A stretch of DNA of 64,000 nt from Ricordea florida (Eukaryota > Cnidaria > Anthozoa > Corallimorpharia > Ricordeidae): the NCBI GenBank assembly GCA_949710005.1, contig OX453274.1, forward strand, positions 15,914,741-15,978,740, given 5' to 3'. Each line of letters begins with the position of its first letter. The stretch's first letter is position 1. Shown piece by piece: positions 43,074 through 54,967 of this stretch. The notes below the pieces were generated by a model. That model worked only from the letters and a program-made list of their open reading frames with translations. It made no database searches and had not been told where the DNA came from. A program made the translations under genes and the position numbers.

Positions 43074-46000
43074 ATGTCATCAATTCGATGTTCTTTCTGG
43101 AGTAATGATGACCTTTGTGGTGCTCGCGATAATTCAAAGTTGTGTGAGCCAGCCATCAGTCTGCCTTTAGCATCTCTAGACCGCGATGTAACTCACCTTT
43201 TGGTTAAAGTTGGTGCTGGAGGCACCAAAACTTCAGCCTCGCACAGACTTCAACACTTGCCAGAGAACAAACTAATATTGAATCAAGCTGGAAGGTGTGG
43301 TGTCGTGAATGCGGAATTCAAGAAGATGACGATTTGTCCGCGTCACCGCCGTAAATTCACACGTATACGAGAACTAACTGAACAATGTCAACACCCTCTC
43401 CATAAAGGTGAATTTTCCAAATTAAAAAAAACCCAAGAAGGTGACTGCAGACATTTCAGAGAGAATATACCAACAAACCAGGATCGTGATACCAATCGCT
43501 GCCCGTAAGTAATGCTGAACATTTCTTGTTGACTTGTTTGAAAGTCAAATTCTATGTTCAAGCATTCAAGTACCATGGACCATGGAATAAACCTAGAATC
43601 TGATATAGTGTTCGTGTTTCTTTTCTTTCCAAAGCTATTTGCAAGACCTGCTTTGACGAAAAAATTCCAGAACTGGATTTAACACCCGAAAGTGTAACTT
43701 CCAACGATCTAGAGGTAATGAAAATATTGTAATCGCACGTGTTTAATCTCAAACATACTGCAGTTGTCTTTCAGGGTGAAAATATCCTCAGCACTGTTGT
43801 CCTTAACCTCAAATACGGATGAGTCAAATTAACCGAGACTTTTCTTTACTTAAATGAAATATTCCAGTGATGAAAGGGATGTGAGGGGCAATACAACTCA
43901 CACCCAATGTCAACAATTGCTATTGCGTGACTATAAGCTGGCATTAGTAGTCTTTACAGTAGAGCCGAAGTAAGCTAACAAATATTTTTCGAGACAAGTG
44001 AATTTTAAATACTTCAACTAAAATAGACCCTGACACACAACGGTTTCTTTTTTACTTCAGGTTAATTTAAGGCTATTTTCTCACGCAACGTAATTAAGAT
44101 TGATTGACTTGCTTTGCCTTTCTCAAAGCTCTCAAGTCCCTTGAGACTTTTATTGAATCGTTTCAACTTTCCGTCCTTAATGAGATGCAAAGTAAAATTA
44201 CTTGAGATTTTACTTAGGCTTTCTCACACGCATTTTGGATTAAGTAAAACTTAGCAGCTCTTAAGATAGCCTGCGTAGCAGGCGCCGGTGATTTTAGAGC
44301 GAAGGAAGAAAATCACGTGGACGCGCGTGTTCCCGCAGCCTGTCCAAGAAAAAACAATAAAAGAAAAACTTTGGAAACAAGCTTTGAATGCAGCCTACAC
44401 ATTGACGAAGCAGAGGAGTTGAAAAGAAAACGATGCTTGCTAAGTGATGCAATTGTCCAAATTTCTGAAGGTAGGATAAGTCCAATTCAAAGTACATCGA
44501 GGTTACCATGGCCTGAACTTGGTGCGCGGCAACAGGGTTATTACGTGCGTAAGGCTAGAGAGGTTATTGAAACAGCTTTGAACTGTCTCGCTCCTGGAAG
44601 TGAAGCCGATTTGTGGTTTGCTACAGTGAAGTCCATGCCGTTTTCTCTATCAAGTTAGCTGATAACAGACACACCCGAATTCAAATACTATTATTGTTTG
44701 TAAATGCATTTCGCAAAAGCCAACTAATGGAGATTATTCCAGGTATTTCTAAACGACAAATCGATGATGCCCGCAGACACGCCGACTTGAGAGGACCAGG
44801 AAAGCCAAGCAATGCTCCAGAAATTATTAGAGTGCGCCTTGATGCAAAGAAAACTGATAACTTTCTAGATTTTATTTCTTCTTCTTCCCTTTTGCATGAT
44901 GTATCATATGGTACAAAGTCGCTGAAGTTGGATAGCGGAGAGAAACTTCTTATAGCAGCGGCAATACGAACTTTGATTCCATCCCGAATCATCAAGCAAT
45001 ACCAAAGCTACTACGACGGCGTAGCTTTTGAGCCGTACAGTGAACGTACACTCTTCCGGATATTAGAGGCATGCTCTGCTTCAAAGCAGGTCTCGTTACA
45101 AGGACTTGATTACATCGCCACAGAAGGTGCGGAAGCTTTCGATCAGTTGAAATCCCTTGTAAACGTGCTGCAAGATAACGGGGTCGATGTTACCTGGGCA
45201 AATTCTATCAAACAGGATCTAAAGGCTGGTAAGAGATACCTCAAGACGGATTACAAAACTCACACGGGCAGCAAAGAGAGATGTAAAGATCACTGTACCA
45301 CGTTTTCGCTCAGTGATCCGAATAATAGTGACTACTCTAGTTCATGCAGCCATGAGCACGAACTATCCTGTCATGAATGTGCACGGCTTACTTGTTTAGT
45401 TGAAAAAATCGATGAGAAGTTAAATGACAAGAACGTTCCCTTGACAGAAGAATAAAGGGCTAGATCTCAGTATGACCATAAACAGGGCACAAATTCCATC
45501 CTCTTATGGAAGGCGCATTTGCTCCATACAGTAGTCCAGGAAAAGGCTAAGCAAGACGTCCTAACTAATCTTAATAAAGAAAGCACCCTTTTGATCATGG
45601 ACTGGGCAATGAAATTTCTGCCAATGAAGTTCCGCGAAAGGATGGACGACTTCTATGGTAAGCGTGGGAGAAGCTGGCATGTGACCTGTTCGATTAAGAG
45701 AGCTAGCGAAGATGAGGACAGAGTTGAGGTGGACACATTTGTTCACATCTTAGACTCCTGTACCCAGGATTGGTTCAGCGTTGCGTCAATAGTCGAACAC
45801 GTTCTTAGCGTACTTAAGATGGAAGACCCATCCATCACCAAATTTTTCCTACGTTCTGATAACGCCGGTTGTTATCATAACACTGAGCTTCTCTTGAGTC
45901 TCAAAGCCATGGGGGAAAGACATGGAGTGGAGTTTCTATGATTTCTCGGATCCGCAATCGGGCAAAGATGTTTGCGACCGTAGAATTGCCTCGATGAAAA

Positions 46001-47168
46001 CCCACATGCGACGGTGGGTAAACGAAGGCCATGACATCACTACTGCGGAAGAAATGAAAATTGCACTTGAATCTCATGAAGGCGTTAGGGGATGTCGTTT
46101 TGCAGTCGTTGAAATTGATAAGTCGAGCTAAAATTCACAGGTGAAAAAGATCCCAGGTATCAGTTTCCTGAACAATTTTATGTTTTTTGATGATGGTATT
46201 CGGGCATGGAAATCATATCAGATTGGGGAAGGTCATTTTTATCCATATTCTTCCCTTACAACCAATGCTCAAGGAGCTACAGCAATAAAAGTTCTTAATC
46301 CGTTTTCGTCACCATCTAATTGCTGTGGGGCTTCAGTGGCTGGACATTCCTCCATTTCGCCCGGCCTGTTCTCTTGTGAGGAAGAAGGATGTGTTAGATG
46401 TTTTCTACCTACAAAGAACTTCAGTATCATTTAGATGCTGAACGCCATCTCTTCGTGGAGGAGCAAGACACTGCGTACGATGTCATCAAGAAAAAGTGCG
46501 CCAGCATCTTATCAAACGTAAGCTTACAGAAACAGCGCACTTTTCCATCAGTGCAGGCTGGTAATGAAGGCGTTTTGGGTTGCCAAGAAGCAGTTCAGGG
46601 ATGGGTGCTTAAGACCATCCAAAAGTCAAGCCGGATGTCTGAAGACGTTAGAAACTACTTAATCCAAAGGTTCAATGATGGAGCAAAGACAGGCAACAAA
46701 GCAGATCCAAAACAGGTTGAACATGAAATGAAACATGTAAGAAACACAACTGGTGGCTTATTATTCCAACCTTATGAGTGGCGTACCTCAAAGCAGATTG
46801 CAAGTTTTTTCTCAAATCTCTCAAAGTCTCAACGTGCAAAGAACATTGATGAAGGAAACCATGGTATTGAAACTGAGGATGAGGAGCCAAACATCCAGGA
46901 CAAAAACTTACAACTGTTGCAGCTTGTCATAGAAAGTCAGGTACAGGCAGATCACCCAATTTTGTTCCAGGGGCATAATTTATGTCATCTAGCTACAGAG
47001 GGAAAGATCAAAACCCTTCGACTAGATACACTGAAAAAGGCATGTTTGTCGCTGGACGTAGAAGTTACTGGATCCAAAGCAAGGAAGGACACTTTTGCTC
47101 TTGCACTAGACAAGTACATCTGCAACCACCGATCCAAGAGCTGCAAATACTGTCATGATAGGTGCTGA
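43074..47168 (+). pseudogene. Transposase-like gene of the long-TIR element, at least three exons, broken
   Basis: Exon 1 (43074-43504) has a Cys/His-rich start (CSFWSNDDLCGARDNSKLC, then CPRHRR) and one frame change after an A8 run near 43423-43430. Exon 2 (43635-43714) adds ICKTC. The large exon 3 (about 44290-47168) holds a helical region (ISKRQIDDARRHADLRGPGK), then LQGLDYIATEGAEAFDQL, MDWAMKFLPMKFRE, LRSDNAGCYHN and YDFSDPQSGKDVCDRR, which offer candidate catalytic aspartates. A C2H2 finger (near 46375-46445) and a C-terminal SAP-like motif (near 47015-47130) follow. Breaks are a shift near 44640, TAA at 45453-45455, a shift near 45920, TAA at 46129-46131 and a shift near 46400. Proteins of this type are common in coral genomes as I recall. 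The superfamily is not certain. Confidence 0.8.
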
Positions 47169-47594
47169 ACATTGTTAATGCAATTACTTAAAAACGTTAA
47201 CAGTCACTCTATTACGCATAGTGAATGTTGAGTTTTAATGGATAAAAAGCAAAGAAAATATGTTCAGAATTCTTGTTGAATTTGACCGGCGTTCATGAAC
47301 AATGAAAACAGTGTTGAGCTATAACAGCGCCTTTTTACCGTCATAAGTTTTCAAAATTCCTCTACACGATCAGCTTTCACCAGGCTTGGAAGGGTGAGTT
47401 TTTTGTTTGAAATACGCTTTTCTGTAATTTTCACCCATCCACAAAAGGAAGCCAGAATTAGATGAAGTGATGCATTAATCTGAGAGAATATCTATATTTA
47501 ACCAACTTTAGTTTTAAGTGCAATTAGAAATATATGCAAATGAAAGAGCTCCAAAAAGACTTTTTGAATATAAAAGTGCCACACTTAACCATCC

Positions 47595-48335
47595 TCTCAT
47601 GTGACCTGTTGGACCGGAAGTGACTTTGTGAGCATCTCCAGCGGTGCATATTCATATTTTGCCAATTTTAGCGTTCAGGTGGAATTAGGAAGTAAAAGTG
47701 CTACAGACAGTATTATTTAGGGTAAGTTATTGGAAAGTTTTTGGCTAATATACTCCATATAAGCTTAATTACAAGGGAAAAAAGACTAGACCGGAAGTGG
47801 CTGTATTAGCATCTTCAAAGTGAGGCCGCACAGTGAAAAAGCCGTAACCTTAGTATTTTCTCCTTTTTTTTACATACCTAGGGCTAAACTTTCTGCTCAT
47901 GTCGGAATTGTGTTATTTCAAAAGTGGGCACTCAAGTAAATCCGACTTAAATTTGGGTTATTTTCAGTTTCACTAAAAATGTCTTCAAGACCATTAACTT
48001 AACAATAATTTTACAAACAACAGAAATATTTCTTTGATCCATATGTTTTGCTATAAAACCCTTAAGGATAGAGATAATAAAAAGTGAGTTTATATTTGGC
48101 TTAAAATATCCCTGACATTGTAATCAAAGTATTGAAAAGTGCCCAAAATGGGCTATAAAAAAAGCACTGTGGGACCCCAAAAAGGGTAACATCTAGAGCT
48201 CAGCCCAAATAAGAGCAATGGAGCTGAAACTTTGGCATATTGCATAAGTCTCCATAGTAACTAAGTGTACCAAATTTGAGCCAAATCGGCCGAGCCCTAT
48301 TTCCAAGCCTGCCCCGGTCTCTCAGGCAGAAGCTC
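47595..48335 (-). repeat. Right arm of the long-TIR transposon
   Basis: It is the inverse of 41265-42003. It ends GCAGAAGCTC at 48335 and TTAA follows. Confidence 0.88.
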
Positions 48336-48580
48336 TTAAATCTATCAGTATACTTCTCCCATTTTACCAGCGAAAGGGGCATGACTATGAGATCCACTTC
48401 ACAATTAAATCACGTCCTGATTAGTTTTTGTTTTAGTGCCGATGTTTGATTTATTTAACTGCTGATACTCCACTGATGCATTTTAGAGAAGACAAAAGTA
48501 TTCCATACCTGCCTTAAAACTTAAACGCATAACCATCGCCACTTTAAATCAGTAAAATCTAATTATATTGCTTAACTTAC

Positions 48581-48835
48581 AGTGCACCACGAGTATGATT
48601 TGTTCCTCTTTGCTTCCAGCAGAGTTGTTAGCTTTACATGTATACTGTCCATCATCTGCCCTGTGGATGCTGTTAAACGTAAGTACAGCGGAATTCTTTC
48701 CTGTACTTTTCACCTGTCCATTCCTTAGCCAAGTTACATCCGGGTTTGGTGTTCCTGTTGCTAGGCAACTAATGCTTACTTGGGATCCTTCGTTGTAACT
48801 GGAAGCTACTGACACTGGACTGATCACTGGGGGAT
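48581..48835 (-). CDS. Immunoglobulin-domain exon B of the host gene
   Basis: The acceptor TTTCTAG precedes 48835 and the donor GTAAGT follows 48581. The translation has PPVISPVSVASSYNEGSQVS, then SCLATGTPNP, VTWLRNGQ and DGQYTCKANNSAGS, a clean I-set domain with both cysteines and the tryptophan. It is in phase 1 at both ends. The next exon in the window (C) lies 18.7 kb away, across an intron full of transposons. Confidence 0.9.
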
Positions 48836-49419
48836 CTAGAAATAGGTGCACACAGGGCAATGTTTGTGGATTCAATGTGTTTTCTCTGTCATCACTAAGG
48901 TAGCCACAGCTTACCCCTTTTATAGTTTTTAAGAACAATCTGAGATTTGAAGATTGAAATTCAGACAAATTTCAACGGCTAACACATTGGATTTTGACTT
49001 CCGCTGGGAGGAATAATCCTTCAAAAACTAGGGTGGATACGAATCTAACAGGCCGTAGTTGTTCAAACCACGAAAAATGTTATATCACCAAACAAATCTG
49101 TACCCGATTCTTGGTGCTGACTAAGGGGATTGTGGTCTTTTGAAGGTGACAATGCGAAGGAACGACGTAACATTGGAGCAAGGTACTTGAGGGTTGCTGT
49201 ATTGAGAATGAAGACGCTTTTCCTTTTTTGTAGTACTGCCTCTAGCAGTGTGCACAGGTGTCAATACCAATAGACCACATTATCATAGTGGAGAGATGCT
49301 AGTGATCCAAAGCAAGTATAAATTCACCATACATGAATTTCAGTCTCCAAATGTTTTAGCAAACAGGGATCAGTGGGCTAAAATTGAATAGGTAATAGAG
49401 AGAATGTCTTCCCACTCAC
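48836..49419. other. Intron of the immunoglobulin gene
   Basis: This short intron lies between exons A and B. I see no element or gene in it. Confidence 0.6.
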
Positions 49420-49791
49420 CTCTTATCACCAGATGTAAATTGTCACGAATTTTTGAATCACGAATACTTCTGGGTTCAACCTGGCAAACATAGAACTTGT
49501 CATCCTCCTTTTTAATTAAAGTGAGTGTAAAGACAACATGACCAGGAGTAGTTTTTCCGTCCCAGTATCCACTGACACGCCCAACATACTGCACAGGGGG
49601 TGTTATGGGTGATGGTCCACTGGTGGTTAAAATCACCAGTACGTCCTTTATAGCATCACTGGTTGTATCTTTGGTTCCCAATTTAATTATGTCTGCATCA
49701 CCAGTAAAAGTCCAAGAGAAGTTAACAGTAGATCCTACAACCCCTAGGACGTCTGCTCCAACATACGCTGAATTAAAGACTGCTAGGCTTG
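49420..49791 (-). CDS. V-like immunoglobulin exon A of the host gene
   Basis: The acceptor TCATTGCAG precedes 49791 and the donor GTGAGT follows 49420. The domain reads AVFNSAYVGADVLGVVGSTV, NFSWTFTGDADI, then TLIKKEDDKFYVCQVEP. The first cysteine is replaced (Ser in NFSWTF), while the second (YVCQV) remains, so it is a divergent V-type domain such as is found at the N-terminus of invertebrate receptors. It is the most 5' exon recognised. A signal-peptide exon should lie to its right, but I could not identify it. Confidence 0.82.
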
Positions 49792-51655
49792 CTGCAATGA
49801 AACAACATTAAAACTTAATCACTCTTAGTTATGTAGAATAAGATAACAACCTAATTTGACCTCATACAAGCCAATGGATAAGTGAACAAAATCAATTTAA
49901 GTGCTTCTTGCCTCATTGGTAGAAAACTTGAATTTGTGTCGTTCTCAATAGGCCTCATCTGCTACTTTATCTTGCAATAATTACTGATCCTTTTCAATTC
50001 TATTGTTCTCTCTTTGTATTAAGTCAACGATTTGAGCCTTAAAGATGCTAAAAGAACGACCTGAGGAAAACGGGGCAGTCCTTTTTGTCAGCAGGGAAAT
50101 CATCAGGGGTAACATATGCTAAACGCGCTAAATCAAACAGGATGCAATATTTTGAATCTTGTAGCCTGTACTTTGCAATATTAAAAATTATTGCACTGTA
50201 CAGGCTGAAATATTAAAAATATTGCAGTTATCCTGTTCTAGCCAGTTCAATGTTTGTACAGAGCACTGTCCCTGGTTATTTAGAACCGACTTTGTTGACA
50301 GCACCCTTTCGGTCTGACTCTCGTTCATTGCAGCTCAATTTTTTTTTCCCGAACTGCCACTTCAAAAACTCTCAAACACTGAGAATAAACGGAATCAAGG
50401 ACAAGGTTAGAACGACGCACAGTTTATTGTATTAAGAAGTATTCTAGTTAGAAGTTCATTTATAAGAAGTGACAATTTCGCTTGCTACCCTTTCAAGTGT
50501 CGATGACGTACATTTATAAGCTCTGACTCAATCAGAAGAGCGATGACTAGTAGTTTCTTAGCTAAGTTGTTATGGGACACCACTACCATGCAATCGTGTA
50601 ACACAACTTCGTTAAAGAGAGTGATTTGTCAAGTGCCCATCAGACCGCGCCTTTCTCATAATTTTCTTTACCACATTACCTCAAGTTTCTCTCCCTGCCG
50701 CCTTTTTGTAGTACCAGATTTCCCCATTCAGTAACTTTGGCAAAGCAAGCAAATAAAATGCGTTGTCGCCGACTTCACTCGGGACGGGAGACATGTATCT
50801 TTTAGGCAGTACAACCGGACAACGCTCTACATTTGTCAAATTCGTATATGCCCGAACAACTTTCCTTTTGATACGAAAATGACTTAATCCCCCATTATCA
50901 GTCTTACTGACATCCTCGGTATACTGCAAAAGTTTCACAAGGAGGCCACAATGGCTAAATGGTAGAATAGCAGAATAAACCTGGTAGTCTTCCGATTTTT
51001 CCGATTCTGCAATTGTTCAGATTTTAAAATTCTGAGACTCTTCCAGTCTACTATTCTCCATTCTACGATTCTTCCGATTCTATGATTTTGGGTTTCTATT
51101 ATTCTCCGTTTATCCGATTCTACCATTCTCCGATTCTACCATTCTCCAATTCTACGATTCTCCTTCTAACATTCTCCGCTTGTACCATTCTCGGATTCTA
51201 CCATTCTCCGACTAAAATACAATGTGGATACACTGTGCCTCTGTTCTACTTGTGCCAAAACAATTACTTCATTTTCCTTTGCATTTTAAACGTTCCGCTT
51301 TGAGTTCATCTCGTGGTTTCATCACAAACCACATGAATATTTTGAACTTGAATTCAATTACATTGAATTCGATTACGCGTGTTCAAGCCTGTTCAGAAAG
51401 CGATTGCTCTGTTCTGCGGATTCTGTATTTGTTCCTCTGATTTCTTGGAATGCTTCTAGATGCGTTTGATAGCGCCTTTTGGATTGTTTACAGGCATACG
51501 ACATGGTTCTTAGTGGTTCACCACATGAAAAATGTCCACCAAAATCTGCACATTATCTAAAATAATTTTCGCACCCAAATTTCCTTTCTTACTCTGGTTT
51601 TTCAGGAAAAGATGAAAATCGCCTACTCTATCATAACCCACGAATTCCAGTTTCA
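49792..51655. other. Upstream region of the immunoglobulin gene, no exon recognised
   Basis: No signal-peptide exon with a supported splice donor could be picked out. A TTCTACCATTCTCC-type minisatellite lies at 50985-51215. Otherwise I see nothing. Confidence 0.5.
50985..51215. repeat. Minisatellite of CCGATTCTACCATTCT units
   Basis: There are about a dozen degenerate units of 8-16 bp based on GATTCTACCATTCTCC, with variants such as AATTCTACGATTCTCC. The tract is strongly pyrimidine-rich on the plus strand. Confidence 0.75.
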
Positions 51656-51904
51656 TTAAAGAGGGTCTGAATGGGGGTACTTCGATAACATTAAACACTC
51701 ATTTTTTCAGCTACATAATATTAAACAGTTAAATTTTAGCCATTTTAACATTAACATTAAAAAATTCACTGTAACATTATTTTTTTGCCCGTAAACAAAC
51801 CACGCCCTAAAAGGGGAAAGATATATGTTGGGCCTATGTTTATTGTATCTTAGAAGTTTTTTGGCCAATTTCCAACAATTCGGGATTACTTCAAGAGTTC
51901 CGAA

Positions 51905-52030
51905 GAGTGAGGAAGATATCCGAAAGCTGCCGAAGATGTCCGAAGGCTGCCGAAGATGTCCGAACACTGCCGAAGATGTCCAAAGACCGTCAAAGATGTC
52001 CACTGAGACTTCCAAAGATGTCCACAGACT
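51905..52030 (+). repeat. Minisatellite of GCCGAAGATGTCCGAA units
   Basis: About seven units of 17-20 bp run from GATATCCGAAAGCTGCCGAA to TCCAAAGATGTCCACAGACT. They lie between the left end of the TTAA element and the Penelope-like coding region. Confidence 0.7.
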
Positions 52031-52204
52031 TATGACCGACGATCGACTATCGGAGATTTGGCTTGTAAAATCCATAACAGTTCTATTCTTATAGCGCTTT
52101 TACAGCGAGAATATACTAACCGTGACCTTAGAGAGAATATATCAGTAACAAGTCAGATTACGATATTCACATCAAACAGCCAATGGGATAGAACATCGAA
52201 ATAA

Positions 52205-54485
52205 ACAGTAAACGTCGCGCCTGATACTACTTTCCAGAAGGAAATCAAAGACATTAAGGAAACTGCCGAACAGGCACTTGATAACGCCCTCACGCGCTTC
52301 CACAAACGAAGGCTTGAAAGCCTTAGAAAGAAATTAAAGACTAAGCCTACACCTTTGTCTAGAAGACGTACTGGTGTAAATAGGCAGAGTCGTTTTGAGT
52401 CGCAATCGGCGTCAAACATTGTAAACAACGACAATGTAAAACTAGCTGAATTGGAGAAAAGGCCCCTGGAACACACGAATATTGTGTCAACACATGTAAG
52501 CAACACAAATAAACGTGTTGAAAGTTACAAAATTGTATTCTCTGAACCATCAGCAACCAGCACACACCATTTTAAGAGCAGTTGTCTATCCAAAAACCAA
52601 AGGCGTAGAAGACGCCAAAAAAATTAAAAGCGCCACATACAGGCTTTCAACCACTGAAAGGAAGACCAACTACCTGACAATCAACTTTCAGCGTGATATC
52701 AAAGGGTCCCAAATTTATCCCAACACCCGTGACACACTAAACGAAAATCAGGCAGTGCAACTCTTGCAAGATTTTGAACAATTTGACAGACGAATGCGCC
52801 TTCAATACATTTTTCACGGTCAAACCAAAGATCCGCATCCGTTCAATGGTAAATCAGTCAAACTGGATGCCACAGGTTCAACCATCCATTTCCCTTGAAA
52901 GCTAATTGTAACCTACTTGTAGCCGCACCCTCCCTCTGAAGGAAAAAACGGGAGGAGGGTTTTTTCCTTCGGGGGGAGGGTGCGGCTACACGTAGGCTAA
53001 GCTAATTGGAAAATGTCAAAGTGCAACTAGCCGAAATTAAAACAAGGAAGCCAGAGAACAATCTATCAGGAAATGAATTTATAGCCATTGCAGAACTGAA
53101 ACAAAACTCTGCATTGAACCTAAAAAAGGCAGATAAAGGCACAACAACAGTCATCATGAATAAAACAGACAAAATAAAGAGGGCCCAAGTGCTACTCGAC
53201 AACAGAGAGCACTATAAGCCTTTAAGACGACCTTTGGTGAAAGACACGCGACAAAGAAAGAATCAAATTATCACTCAGTTCCACCAAGGTAACCACATAG
53301 ATGACATAATGGCTAGATGGCTTTCACAAACTCTCAGTCCGCCTAGAATACCCATCTTCTATACCCTAACAAAAATCCATAAGCCTAAACCGGTCGGGAG
53401 ACCGATCATTTCCGGGAGAGAATATCATCATTTGTGGATGATGATAAGGCTGCTCCAGCCAATTGCTCACTGAAGGCAAAAATCCTACATTAAGAATACT
53501 ACAGACTTTATTTACTTTGTGGAAAGAACTAAAATACATCAAGACACTATCCTAGTGTCTACGGATGTCACAAACTTGTATACAAATATACCACAGGAGG
53601 AGGGAATAAGAACAGTATGCCGGGCATACGACACATTTCACAATGACAACACTGGAATTCCAGACCAACTAACCAAGTTAGGGAAATGCTTGTTTTAATA
53701 TTAAAGTAAAACATTCCAATTCAATGGCGAAAACTATCTGCAAACCCATGATACTGCCATGGGTACTAAGATGGCAGTTGCATTTGCAAACATCTTCATG
53801 GCAGAAATGAAAACAGAACTCATTCGCCAGAGCAAAATCAAGCCAATAGAATGGAAACGTTACACTGACGTTTTCTCCCTGTGCAACCAAAACAAGCAAG
53901 ACATTAATTTATTCATTAAACAAACTAACCAGGTCCACCCTTCGATCAAATTCACAGCTGAGATTTCAAAGAGGGAAATCGCTTTCCTCGACACAATAGT
54001 ATACAAAGGGGATAGATTTCAAACTGACTCTATCCTGGACATCAGGACCCACTACAAGCCGACAGAAACCCTCCAATACACGCATTTCACCTCATGATAA
54101 AACGAGGTTTTATTAAAGGCGAAGCAACATAAGACTCCTTAGAACAAACTCATCACATACAACACTTGAAGAGTGCCTCTCAAACTTCAAAATACGCCTC
54201 AAAACGACAGGATACCCTAATAACTTCATTGAGAGGTCCCTAACAGGAGTCTGCTTCGAAGACAGAAGGTTGGCTCTCCAACAAAGAAAAAAGACTCAAA
54301 CGAGAGTTTTGCCATTTGTCACGACATATCACCCAGCAGTGCGTGGCCTAAAGAAAATTTTCATGGATGACTGGGCTGTAATACAAAACCAGCCGTTGCT
54401 GAAAAGCATGTATACAAAGCCTCCGATTACATCATGCAAGAGAGGCAAATCTCTTAAAGATGCGCTCGTTAGAACGAAGATTTGA
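52205..54485 (+). pseudogene. Penelope-like element reverse transcriptase (PLE-2), decayed
   Basis: The N-terminal region (52205-52890) is charged and helical and includes FEQFDRRMRLQYIFHG. The finger region (53000-53470) has LNLKKADKGTTTVIMNKTD, then IFYTLTKIHKPKPVGRPIIS. Motif A (near 53560-53600) is VSTDVTNLYTNIPQEEG. The later region has THDTAMGTKMAVAFANIF, and the catalytic motif reads RYTDVFSL where PLE-1 has RYIDDVFSL, so one aspartate codon is lost. The frame then breaks near 54097. The end matches PLE-1 (TKPPITSCKRGKSLKDALV). A 91-bp MITE sits at 52909-52999. No GIY-YIG endonuclease was seen. Confidence 0.85.
52909..52999. mobile_element. 91-bp hairpin MITE with 9-bp target duplication
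   Basis: TAACCTACTTGTAGCCGCAC at the left is matched in inverse at the right, and the whole element folds on itself around GAAGGAAAAAAC. AGCTAATTG is duplicated on both sides (52900-52908 and 53000-53008). A 9-bp duplication is typical of Mutator-like elements. It interrupts the PLE-2 reading frame. Confidence 0.85.
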
Positions 54486-54967
54486 CTGAAGGCTAAAATA
54501 CATCGCCACCACAACTCACGAGGGGAGTCTGTGTAGGCCGGTCATTATCTTTTGTTTTCAGCAAAAGTAACCCTGCGTCGATGTCTTTTAAAGGCAGAAT
54601 CTTCTACGGTTCTGTAAAAGCTGACGAAAGCTTTGACAACACCGCAGGACGGCCCCGCCATGATGCTTCTCACCTTTCGCCCTTAACACTGACCAATTGG
54701 ATCGCGGGCACTTGATTATTGATTCGTCCCAGTACTCCCCAGAATCCCCAGTTTTTTCTGTTCGCGAGTGATTTTCTTGATTTTCTGGCAGAATTCAAAA
54801 GAGCAGATAAAATTTGAAAATGCTAAAAGAACTTTGGGATCTCCTTTCAAACACTAAACAGTATTTTTTTTCAAGAACAGTAAACATTAAAAAAAGGCTA
54901 ATTTAACAGTAAACACTAAAAAATATGGGCAAATAACACTAAACACTAAACCCCATTCAGACCCTCA

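Larger units (their letters stand above)
41265..48335. mobile_element. 7.1 kb DNA transposon with long terminal repeats of about 740 bp, TTAA target
   Basis: The element starts GAGCTTCTGCCTGAGAGACC and ends with the inverse. TTAA lies on both sides (41261-41264 and 48336-48339). The inverted arms are 41265-42003 and 47595-48335 and differ by scattered substitutions. One intron-containing gene lies between (43074-47168). TTAA duplication is typical of piggyBac and Kolobok superfamilies. The protein does not look like piggyBac, and I cannot confirm Kolobok. Confidence 0.85.
51660..54967. mobile_element. TTAA-flanked element carrying a Penelope-like insertion
   Basis: AGAGGGTCTGAATGGGG at 51660 is matched in inverse by CCCCATTCAGACCCTC ending at 54967. 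TTAA flanks both (51656-51659 and 54968-54971). Both ends continue inward with ACATTAAACAC-type A/T-rich repeats. The core is occupied by PLE-2. No transposase of its own was seen, so the original element was probably a non-autonomous piece of about 1 kb. Confidence 0.7.

Noticed and set aside
51825-52094. 89-codon frame over the GCCGAAGATGTCC array
   Set aside because: It follows the minisatellite period and has no domain.
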